A DNA stretch of 8,318 nt from an uncultured Burkholderiales bacterium (GTDB taxonomy: Bacteria; Pseudomonadota; Gammaproteobacteria; Burkholderiales; Burkholderiaceae_C), in NCBI GenBank assembly GCA_903856995.1, contig CAIODK010000334.1, positions 1 to 8,318 on the forward strand, in the 5' to 3' direction. The notes beneath the pieces were generated by a model, which saw only the letters and a list, made by a program, of their open reading frames with translations, did not search any database and was not told where the DNA came from. Shown in pieces: positions 1 to 5,219 of the stretch (positions are counted from its first letter, which is position 1; the number at the start of each line of letters is the position of its first letter). A program made the translations under genes and the position numbers.

Positions 1-118
1 CGCCCACCACGACTTGGCTTTTCTTGCCGCGTGGATGGCAAATACGACGCTCGCCGTCGGGTGTTTCCACCACGCAGTGACGTCCGTGGCTGGCCACCAC
101 AAGGCCGGTTTTTTTCAT
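1..118 (-). CDS. rsgA: Ribosome small-subunit-dependent GTPase A, N-terminal fragment
   Basis: Only the first 39 codons are in the window; the gene continues past base 1. The reading begins MKKTGLVVASHGRHCVVE and continues with ETPDGERRICHPRGKK. This matches the start of the N-terminal OB-fold of RsgA (YjeQ), including the basic RGKK segment. RsgA is a circularly permuted GTPase that binds the 30S subunit and helps its late maturation; the G-domain motifs lie outside the window. The ATG (118-116) overlaps the TGA of the upstream M48 peptidase in an ATGA junction, so the two are probably co-transcribed and translationally coupled. No Shine-Dalgarno sequence is obvious apart from what lies inside the peptidase gene. 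The identification rests on family resemblance over a short stretch plus the familiar orn / M48 / rsgA neighbourhood of betaproteobacteria. Confidence 0.85.
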   Translation of the reverse strand, partial: MKKTGLVVASHGRHCVVETPDGERRICHPRGKKSQVVVG

Positions 119-1374
119 GCCGCCATCCGTGCCAAGCGTTGAGACGCGGGTGGATGTGAGTAATAAAACGCCACATACCAAGGGTCGGGCGTGAGGGTGG
201 ATGCATTGTCTTTGTACAGCTTGAGCAGCGCGCTGGCTAAAGCTTGCCCATCGCTGTGGGCGACGGCATAGGCGTCAGCTTCAAACTCAAATTTTCGTGA
301 GCGTCTGGCCGACAAGGGCGAAACAAAAAATGTGAACAAAGGCAGAACCAACATGAACAGCAGCAAGGCCAAGGCGCTGTTATCGCCACTTAAATTGGGC
401 AGCACGCCCAGACCGGTGTAGAACCAAACTTGTTGAGACACCCAGCCCAATAAGGCGAGGCCTGCAAGGCTGGTGGCAAAACTGGTGGCCATCATTTTCA
501 AGATATGGCGGTGCTTGAAGTGGCCCAACTCGTGCGCAAGCACGGCCTCCATCTCGTCCCCGTTGAGTTGCGCGAGCAAGGTGTCAAAAAACACCACGCG
601 TTTGGCAGCCCCTAAGCCGGTAAAGAAGGCGTTGGAGTGGGCCGAGCGTCGACTGCCGTCCATCACAAAAAAACCTTTGGCGGTGAAACCAGAACGATTC
701 ATCAAGGCGGTGACGCGCGCTTTCAGCGTGGCATCTTCCAGCGGTGTGAATTTGTTAAAAAGAGGCATGATGACGTTGGGCGCGATCCACATCACAAACA
801 GCTGGTAGATCACCAGTGCCGCCCAGGTATAGAGCCACCACAGAGCGCCACCGGCTTGCATGAGCCACAGCACGAGCCAAAGAATGGGCAAGCCCAGCAC
901 CATGCCCACCAACAAGCCTTTGAGCATGTCGCTCACCCACAGCTTGGGCGTGGTGTTGTTGAAACCAAAGCGTTGCTCAATTCCAAAGGTTTGGTACAAC
1001 GACAAGGGCAGCCCGATCAAGCCGCCGATCAAGGTAAAGCTCACCACCAACGCCACTTGCTGGCCCATGCCTTCGCCCAGCCAATTGAGAGTGACTTGAT
1101 TGAGCAGGTCTAGGCCGCCGAGCAGGGTCCACGCCATGAGTGTGATGGCATCTAACGCCAAATCGATCAAGCCCACGCGCGATTTCGCCAGCGTGTAGTC
1201 GGCCGCTTTTTGATGCGCTTCGAGGCTGATGGTGTGTGCAAAAGCATCAGGCACGTGTGCGCGGTGCTGTGCCACGTGGCGGACTTGGCGGCCGCTGAGC
1301 CAAAGTTTGGTGAGCAGGTTGGCCACCAGCACGGCAGCCAGTGCCAAGGTCATCGCGAGAGAGGGGTTCGTCAT
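115..1374 (-). CDS. M48 family (Ste24-like) membrane zinc metallopeptidase
   Basis: This 419-residue integral membrane protein carries the HExxH zinc motif HELGH at residues 281-285. The third ligand is probably Glu363 in EFEAD, the usual M48 ExxAD arrangement. Several hydrophobic segments precede the catalytic region (near residues 6-25, 75-95, 105-130 and 160-200), and a further hydrophobic pair lies between HELGH and EFEAD. The segment SRRSAHSNAFFTGLG is typical of the Ste24/CAAX prenyl protease 1 branch. In bacteria this branch is presumed to act in membrane-protein quality control, since no prenylated substrate is expected. I chose the ATG at 1374 (MTNPSLAMTLALA) because it places a membrane segment at the N-terminus; an upstream ATG at 1428 would overlap the divergent orn start. 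No clear Shine-Dalgarno precedes it. The stop overlaps the rsgA start by the ATGA junction. Family assignment is firm; the physiological substrate is unknown. Confidence 0.93.
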   Translation of the reverse strand: MTNPSLAMTLALAAVLVANLLTKLWLSGRQVRHVAQHRAHVPDAFAHTISLEAHQKAADYTLAKSRVGLIDLALDAITLMAWTLLGGLDLLNQVTLNWLGEGMGQQVALVVSFTLIGGLIGLPLSLYQTFGIEQRFGFNNTTPKLWVSDMLKGLLVGMVLGLPILWLVLWLMQAGGALWWLYTWAALVIYQLFVMWIAPNVIMPLFNKFTPLEDATLKARVTALMNRSGFTAKGFFVMDGSRRSAHSNAFFTGLGAAKRVVFFDTLLAQLNGDEMEAVLAHELGHFKHRHILKMMATSFATSLAGLALLGWVSQQVWFYTGLGVLPNLSGDNSALALLLFMLVLPLFTFFVSPLSARRSRKFEFEADAYAVAHSDGQALASALLKLYKDNASTLTPDPWYVAFYYSHPPASQRLARMAA

Positions 1375-1427
1375 GGTGGGTGAGTTTAGATGAAGCGGGC
1401 GGTGTGTGATGAGCGACAATCTGGCCA

Positions 1428-2021
1428 ATGTCTGAAGTTGCTACTACCCCTCTGTCGCCTGCCGTTCCTCAACTTGCCAAGTCCGACTTGAACTTGGTTT
1501 GGCTCGATTGCGAAATGTCTGGCCTTGACCCCGAGCGCGAGCGTTTGCTCGAAATTGCCGTCATCGTCACCAACCCCGATTTATCTGTGCGCATTGAAGG
1601 CCCTGTGTTTGTGATTCATCAAAGCGATGAGTTGCTCAGCAAGATGGACGCTTGGAACAAAGGCACCCATGGCAAGAGTGGTTTGATTGACAAAGTCAAA
1701 GCATCCACCGTGACAGAAGAGCAAGCGCAAGAGCAGCTCATCGCCTTCATGAAGCCCTATGTCTCCAAAGGCGTCTCGCCCATGTGCGGCAACACCATTG
1801 GGCAAGACAGGCGCTTTTTGAACAAATACATGCCCAAGCTCGAAGCCTGGTTTCACTACCGCAACGTGGATGTGAGCACGCTCAAAGAGCTGTCACGCCG
1901 TTGGAAACCGGAAGTTTTGAACGCCTTTAAAAAGGCCCAAAAGCACACGGCGCTGGCCGATGTGCATGAGTCCATCGACGAAATGTTGCACTACCGAGAG
2001 CACTTTTTGAAGTTGGATTAG
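1428..2021 (+). CDS. orn: Oligoribonuclease (DEDDh 3'-5' exoribonuclease)
   Basis: Orn degrades RNA oligomers of two to five nucleotides, above all dinucleotides such as pGpG from cyclic-di-GMP breakdown, completing RNA turnover in the cytoplasm. The 197-residue protein has all DEDDh residues: Asp27 and Glu29 in WLDCEMSGLD, Asp127 in GNTIGQDRRF, and His173 with Asp178 (H-x4-D). The segment YRNVDVSTLKELSRRWKPE is characteristic of the family. It is slightly longer than the roughly 180 residues common in gammaproteobacteria because of a short, probably disordered N-terminal extension. The ATG at 1428 is the only plausible start before the catalytic core. It has no recognisable Shine-Dalgarno. 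A possible -10 hexamer GACAAT (1415-1420) would put transcription start almost at the ATG, but no -35 supports it. The gene is divergent from the M48 peptidase across 53 bp. Confidence 0.97.
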   Translation: MSEVATTPLSPAVPQLAKSDLNLVWLDCEMSGLDPERERLLEIAVIVTNPDLSVRIEGPVFVIHQSDELLSKMDAWNKGTHGKSGLIDKVKASTVTEEQAQEQLIAFMKPYVSKGVSPMCGNTIGQDRRFLNKYMPKLEAWFHYRNVDVSTLKELSRRWKPEVLNAFKKAQKHTALADVHESIDEMLHYREHFLKLD

Positions 2022-2038
2022 GTAAAAACCCGAATCCG

Positions 2039-2047
2039 TGCCATAAT
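2039..2047 (+). promoter_or_regulatory. Candidate extended -10 promoter for the DEAD-box helicase
   Basis: TG at 2039-2040, one base, then CATAAT at 2042-2047 makes an extended -10 element matching the hexamer consensus at five of six positions. No good -35 lies 16-18 bp upstream, which is tolerated for extended -10 promoters. It sits about 20 bp after the orn stop codon. Predicted initiation near 2053-2054 would place the 8-bp inverted repeat at 2055-2075 at the very 5' end of the helicase mRNA and give a leader of about 180 nt. This is a motif call only. Confidence 0.4.
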
Positions 2048-2054
2048 TGCGGTC

Positions 2055-2075
2055 TTCACTACAAAACGTAGTGAA
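2055..2075 (+). promoter_or_regulatory. Perfect 8-bp inverted repeat (5'-terminal hairpin, operator, or weak orn terminator)
   Basis: TTCACTAC (2055-2062) and GTAGTGAA (2068-2075) are perfect reverse complements around a 5-nt AAAAC loop. The stem is only half GC and is followed by TTTGTAC rather than a real T-run, so it would be a weak terminator for orn. Its position just after the candidate extended -10 suits either a 5' stem-loop of the helicase transcript or a DNA operator. The downstream arm can alternatively pair with ATTCAC at 2093-2098. Confidence 0.5.
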
Positions 2076-2099
2076 TTTGTACATCTCCCTTCATTCACC

Positions 2100-2118
2100 G
2101 GGCTCACCAATTGAGCCC
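2100..2118 (+). promoter_or_regulatory. 7-bp GC-rich hairpin in the helicase leader
   Basis: GGGCTCA (2100-2106) pairs perfectly with TGAGCCC (2112-2118) across the loop CCAAT. It has no following T-run, so termination is unlikely. It is one of several stem-loops between orn and the helicase start. A smaller 4-bp stem, ACCC with GGGT around CTAGC (2133-2145), follows. Confidence 0.5.
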
Positions 2119-2190
2119 CACGCACTGAATAAACCCCTAGCGGGTCAGAGCAGGTTCCGTTTGATGGTTGATGTTTTTTAACCTAGAACG

Positions 2191-2216
2191 GAGCAGCCGC
2201 ACAACTTGCGGCGCTC
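2191..2216 (+). promoter_or_regulatory. Hairpin close to the helicase ribosome binding site
   Basis: GAGC (2191-2194) and GCCGC (2196-2200) pair with GCGGC (2208-2212) and GCTC (2213-2216). This gives a 9-bp stem with a single bulged A and a 7-nt loop. It ends 17 nt before the helicase ATG at 2234, just outside where a ribosome would bind. The intervening sequence has only a weak GAG-type Shine-Dalgarno (2223-2225). A stem here could influence initiation or be a substrate for the helicase itself; this is inferred from position only. Confidence 0.5.
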
Positions 2217-2233
2217 ACGTGCGAGAAAAAATC

Positions 2234-4156
2234 ATGACTGACACTTTGAATGTGACAGGCGAATTTGCGCCTGCCGAAATTATTTCTATGCCCGCTCAAG
2301 ACGCGGTTTCCACTGACAGCGTTCACGCTGAAGTGGCTGTTGAACAAGCAGACGTGCCTAACGGTTTCGTCGAACTGGGCTTAGCACCTGAGTTGGTGCA
2401 AGCTGTGGCTGACTTGGGTTACACCCAACCAACCAGCGTTCAGCTCAAAACCATTCCTTTGGCTTTGCCATCGGCCAATGCTGACGCCAAAATCGGTTAC
2501 ATCGATTTGATGGTGTCTAGTCAAACAGGCAGCGGCAAAACAGCAGCCTTCTTGTTGCCCGTGTTGCACACATTGCTTCAACAACAAGCCGAAGCCGAAG
2601 CCGCTGACAAAGCCGCTTGGGACAAGCTCGTGGCTGATGCTGCTGCCAATGGTGAAGAGTCCCCTAAGCGCGCTAAGCGCAAAGACCCGACCAACACACG
2701 TAACTTCAAAGCACCTACACCCGGCGCTTTGATTGTTTGCCCAACCCGCGAATTGGCTCAACAGGTGGCGCATGACGCGATCGACTTGGTCAAGCATTGC
2801 CGTGGTTTGCGCGTGGCCAACGTGGTGGGTGGCATGCCTTACCAGTTGCAGATCGCTAAATTGCAAAATGCTGACTTGGTGGTGGCAACCCCAGGTCGCT
2901 TGCTCGACTTGCAACGCTCCATGCAAATCAAATTGGACAAAGTTCAATTCTTGGTGGTGGACGAAGCTGACCGTATGTTGGATCTCGGTTTCTCGGATGA
3001 CTTGGCTGAAATCAACCAACTCACCATTGATCGCAAGCAAACCATGATGTTCAGCGCCACTTTCGCGCCGCGCATTCAACAGTTGGCCACACGCGTTATG
3101 CGTCAACCCCAACGCATTCAAATTGACTCACCTCAAGAGAAGCACAGCAACATTCGCCAAGTGCTGCATTGGGCTGACAACGCGCAACACAAGCGCCGTT
3201 TGTTGGATCACCTCTTGCGTGACACCACCATCAACCAAGCCATCATCTTTGCCAGCACCCAAATCGAGTGCGACGGCTTGGCGAATGACTTGCAACAAGA
3301 AGGTTTCTCGGCTGTTGCTTTGCACGGCGCGTTGAGTCAAGGTTTGCGTAACCGTCGTTTGATGGCTTTGCGTCAAGGTCAAGTGCAGTTCTTGGTGGCG
3401 ACAGACGTTGCCGCCCGCGGCATTGATGTGCCTACTGTGACACACGTGTTCAACTTTGGCTTGCCTATGAAGTCAGAGGATTACACCCATCGCATCGGTC
3501 GTACCGGTCGTGCAGGCCGTGACGGTCTGGCTGTGACTTTGGCCGAATTCCGCGACAAGCGTAAGATTTTTGACATCGAAGCCTACACACGCCAGCAGTT
3601 CACTGCTGAAGTGATTCCAGGCATGGAGCCTACACAACGCCTCGAGCAACGTGGCGGTGGCGGTGGTCGTGACTATGACCGCAAAGGTGGCGGCAAGTTC
3701 GGCGGCGGTAGCAAGTTTGGCGGCGGCGGCGGTTTCGGCGGCGGCAATAAATTTGGTGGTGGTGGCGGTCGCTTTGAAGGTAATGGCCAAGGCCGCTTCG
3801 AACCTCGTTCAGAAGGGCGCTTTGAAGGACGCACTGAAAATCGTTTCGAAGGTCGTCAAGACAACAACCGTTCCGATGACCGTCGTGGCAACTCGTTCGA
3901 GCCACGTCAAGGTGCACCACGTGGCAACTTTGGCGAAGGTCAGGGCGCACCACGTGGTAACTTCGGTGCACCACGTAGCTTTGAAGACCGCGCACCGCGC
4001 AGCTTTGACGACCGTGCCCCAGCCCGTGGCCCACGTGCTCCGTTTGAAGCAGGTCGCACACCGTTCGACAAACCAGCACGTCCAGCTGCTGGCAAGTCGT
4101 TTGGTGGCGGTTTTGACGCTAAAAAACGCGCTCCTAAGCCACGCACTCCCCGTTAA
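2234..4156 (+). CDS. DEAD-box ATP-dependent RNA helicase with long Gly/Arg-rich tail (RhlE/SrmB-type)
   Basis: This 640-residue protein unwinds or remodels RNA using ATP; relatives act in ribosome assembly, mRNA decay and cold adaptation. All core motifs are visible: a Q-motif region (GYTQPTSVQ), motif I SQTGSGKT (96-103), Ia PTRELAQQ (170-177), Ib ATPGRL, II DEAD (243-246), III SAT (274-276), V ATDVAARGID and VI HRIGRTGR (419-426). A charged insertion of about 40 residues (119-160) separates motifs I and Ia. From about residue 473 the last 168 residues form a low-complexity basic tail: glycine blocks, RFEG-type repeats, then GAPRGNFG and APRSF(E/D)DR repeats. Such tails usually give nonspecific RNA binding. 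I chose the ATG at 2234 (MTDTLNVTGEF); the open frame extends up to a TTG at 2168, but those 22 extra codons fall in the hairpin-rich leader. The gene has its own candidate promoter and ends at a strong hairpin. I do not assign a gene symbol because several paralogue types occur in Burkholderiales. Confidence 0.95.
   Translation: MTDTLNVTGEFAPAEIISMPAQDAVSTDSVHAEVAVEQADVPNGFVELGLAPELVQAVADLGYTQPTSVQLKTIPLALPSANADAKIGYIDLMVSSQTGSGKTAAFLLPVLHTLLQQQAEAEAADKAAWDKLVADAAANGEESPKRAKRKDPTNTRNFKAPTPGALIVCPTRELAQQVAHDAIDLVKHCRGLRVANVVGGMPYQLQIAKLQNADLVVATPGRLLDLQRSMQIKLDKVQFLVVDEADRMLDLGFSDDLAEINQLTIDRKQTMMFSATFAPRIQQLATRVMRQPQRIQIDSPQEKHSNIRQVLHWADNAQHKRRLLDHLLRDTTINQAIIFASTQIECDGLANDLQQEGFSAVALHGALSQGLRNRRLMALRQGQVQFLVATDVAARGIDVPTVTHVFNFGLPMKSEDYTHRIGRTGRAGRDGLAVTLAEFRDKRKIFDIEAYTRQQFTAEVIPGMEPTQRLEQRGGGGGRDYDRKGGGKFGGGSKFGGGGGFGGGNKFGGGGGRFEGNGQGRFEPRSEGRFEGRTENRFEGRQDNNRSDDRRGNSFEPRQGAPRGNFGEGQGAPRGNFGAPRSFEDRAPRSFDDRAPARGPRAPFEAGRTPFDKPARPAAGKSFGGGFDAKKRAPKPRTPR
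3650..4020 (+). repeat. In-frame repeats encoding the glycine/arginine-rich helicase tail
   Basis: From 3650 to about 3770 the DNA is rich in GGC/GGT codons giving runs such as GGGKFGGGSKFGGGGGFGGG. From about 3770 to 3864 come units reading RFEG, RFEP, RFEG and RFEG. At 3911-3933 and 3944-3966 are near-identical 23-bp copies around GCACCACGTGG that encode GAPRGNFG, followed by a third partial copy at 3965 and two copies of APRSF-acidic-DR. Copies differ mainly at third codon positions, which points to selection on the protein. Confidence 0.85.
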
Positions 4157-4170
4157 TTAGCCACCGCTAA
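4157..4170 (+). terminator. Small hairpin directly after the helicase stop codon
   Basis: TTAGC (4157-4161) pairs with GCTAA (4166-4170) around the loop CACC, followed by two more A residues. It begins immediately after the TAA. It includes the first of two copies of AGCCACCGC (4159-4167 and 4181-4189), so it overlaps an alternative partner for the 3' arm of the larger hairpin downstream. It could be a minor or pre-terminator structure. Confidence 0.3.
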
Positions 4171-4176
4171 AACGGC

Positions 4177-4232
4177 ATTCAGCCACCGCGTTGCACCTTG
4201 TGTGCAACTTCGGTGGCTGAATTGTTTCTGGG
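4177..4232. terminator. Composite hairpin terminator between convergent genes
   Basis: A perfect 12-bp outer stem, ATTCAGCCACCG (4177-4188) with CGGTGGCTGAAT (4211-4222), encloses a perfect 7-bp inner stem, GTTGCAC (4190-4196) with GTGCAAC (4202-4208), around the loop CTTGT. On the plus strand it is followed by a T-rich stretch (TTGTTTCTG and later CTTTGCTTT), so it most likely terminates the helicase transcript. On the minus strand the following sequence is less T-rich, so termination of the isomerase gene there is plausible but weaker. Confidence 0.8.
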
Positions 4233-4239
4233 CTTTGCT

Positions 4240-4839
4240 TTAAGCCTTGAGTTGTTGCGCCACGAAGTCCAAACGGTCTTGGCCCCAGAACAACGCACCG
4301 TCCACGACGTAGCTGGGGGCACCAAACACCTGGGCGTCGATCGCGCTTTGCGTGTAGCCGACGTAGCGGGCTTGAACCTCTGGCGTGCGTGACAGGGCCA
4401 TGCACGCCGCATCTAGCTGCTGCTCCGCCAGCAAGGAAGCCAAGGTATCTGCATCTGCGATGTTGCGCTCTTCGTGCCACACCGCTAACAGCACGGCCCC
4501 TGTGATGGCGAGGGCCGCGTTCGTTCCGTGATGCATATCCACGGCGATGATGAGGCGGGCGGCATCATCGCCCGCGACGGGGAAGTACTTGGGGTGCAGG
4601 TTGAGTGGCAGATTTAGTGCTCGGCTGAAACGTGTCAACTCCACCAAGCGATAGGCTTGGCGTTGCGGCGCACGTTTACCCAAAGGAAGGCCGCCGGAGA
4701 GAGGGAAAACCTGGCCCAAATCCATCGGCATGACGCGTATCGAGGCCCCCGCAGCTTTGGCAATCTCCACCAGGCGTTTGTGTCCTAAATAAACCCAAGG
4801 GCTTTGTGGGGCAAAGTAGTAATCTATGATTTTGGACAT
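4240..4839 (-). CDS. 2-hydroxychromene-2-carboxylate isomerase family protein (DsbA-like/kappa GST fold)
   Basis: This 199-residue protein belongs to the DsbA-like thioredoxin-fold family that includes HCCA isomerase (NahD) and kappa-class glutathione transferases. The N-terminus IIDYYFAPQSPWVYLG fits the family, with Ser13 at the usual catalytic serine position in place of a thioredoxin CxxC. The C-terminal FGAPSYVVDG and FWGQDRLDFV segments are the family's conserved cis-proline and GqDRl signatures. True HCCA isomerases act in naphthalene-type ring catabolism using glutathione. No catabolic genes are nearby, so the real substrate is uncertain and a general glutathione-dependent role is equally possible. 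I chose the ATG at 4839 rather than the one at 4863 because AGGAAA (4851-4846) lies at Shine-Dalgarno distance. It follows slyX after 147 bp, so it may have its own promoter or be the last gene of a loose operon. Confidence 0.9.
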   Translation of the reverse strand: MSKIIDYYFAPQSPWVYLGHKRLVEIAKAAGASIRVMPMDLGQVFPLSGGLPLGKRAPQRQAYRLVELTRFSRALNLPLNLHPKYFPVAGDDAARLIIAVDMHHGTNAALAITGAVLLAVWHEERNIADADTLASLLAEQQLDAACMALSRTPEVQARYVGYTQSAIDAQVFGAPSYVVDGALFWGQDRLDFVAQQLKA

Positions 4840-4859
4840 GTGATATTTCCTGTGTAGGT

Positions 4860-5042
4860 TCAAACGAAGATGAGGGACAGTATGGCCGCATCATCAATCA
4901 AGTGGATGACGGCGTATGCACTTAGCCGGTAAAGCGCAAAGAGCGCGAGCTCCTGCACTTGACGGGCAGAGCCTGCTGACAGGGGATCAATAGTGAGGAG
5001 GTAACTCATCGCGTGCGCTACGAAAGCCGCCAGAGCCACCAT
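4860..5042 (-). CDS. Possible small hydrophobic ORF overlapping slyX (doubtful)
   Basis: A 60-codon open frame starts inside slyX, overlaps its last 56 bp in another frame, then fills nearly all of the slyX-isomerase gap, ending 20 bp before the isomerase start. The peptide is hydrophobic and leucine/alanine-rich (for example ELALFALYRLSAYAVIHL) and could form one or two membrane helices. An alternative ATG at 5009 gives 49 residues. Neither start has a Shine-Dalgarno, and the overlap lies where slyX encodes its conserved RDELPPHY end. I do not recognise it; chance openness in GC-rich DNA is the simpler explanation. Confidence 0.2.
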   Translation of the reverse strand: MVALAAFVAHAMSYLLTIDPLSAGSARQVQELALFALYRLSAYAVIHLIDDAAILSLIFV

Positions 5043-5205
5043 CTGGGACTTGCTGGCGAAGTTGACTCATTTCTCGAATGAGAGCATCAATTTGCTGTTG
5101 TTGTTGAAAAATAGTTTGGTTGAGCTGCTCCACCAAATCTTCGGTGAAACTGGCCTTAATTTCTAAGTCCATCAAGCGTTTGTCAATTGTGTCTGTGTGT
5201 GGCAT
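4987..5205 (-). CDS. slyX: SlyX family protein
   Basis: This is a 72-residue soluble protein of the SlyX family. The features are the LMDLEIKASFTEDLVEQLN segment, a glutamine-rich coiled coil (QQQQQIDALIREMSQLRQQ, about residues 34-52), a short glycine linker and the conserved C-terminal RDELPPHY. SlyX is widespread in proteobacteria and has no established biochemical function; the name comes from its position near slyD in enterobacteria. The length is normal for the family. The start at 5205 (MPHTDTIDKRLMDLE) lies 14 nt after the stop of the upstream CxxC membrane protein, so the two are almost certainly one transcript. No strong Shine-Dalgarno is visible, consistent with coupling to the upstream gene. 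Confidence 0.92.
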   Translation of the reverse strand: MPHTDTIDKRLMDLEIKASFTEDLVEQLNQTIFQQQQQIDALIREMSQLRQQVPDGGSGGFRSARDELPPHY

Positions 5206-5219
5206 GAGGCGTGGGCACG

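Noticed and set aside
1375..1428. 18-codon extension of the M48 peptidase to an ATG at 1428
   Set aside because: It would reach the divergent orn start codon and adds a non-membrane segment before the expected N-terminal helix.
2055..2075. Inverted repeat as a strong intrinsic terminator of orn
   Set aside because: The stem is only half GC and lacks a T-run; its place after a candidate extended -10 favours a leader structure or operator, though weak termination cannot be excluded.
2168..2233. 22-codon upstream extension of the helicase from a TTG/ATG pair
   Set aside because: It runs through the 2191-2216 hairpin and has no family resemblance; the start at 2234 fits better.
2381..3121. 246-codon minus-strand open frame opposite the helicase
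   Set aside because: It lies wholly antisense to the conserved helicase core, shows no recognisable domain, and is explained by codon bias of the real gene.
3630..4160. Several 105-169-codon frames on both strands across the helicase tail
   Set aside because: They are low-complexity readings (Ala/Val/Thr- or His/Arg-rich) of the repetitive glycine/arginine coding sequence in other frames.
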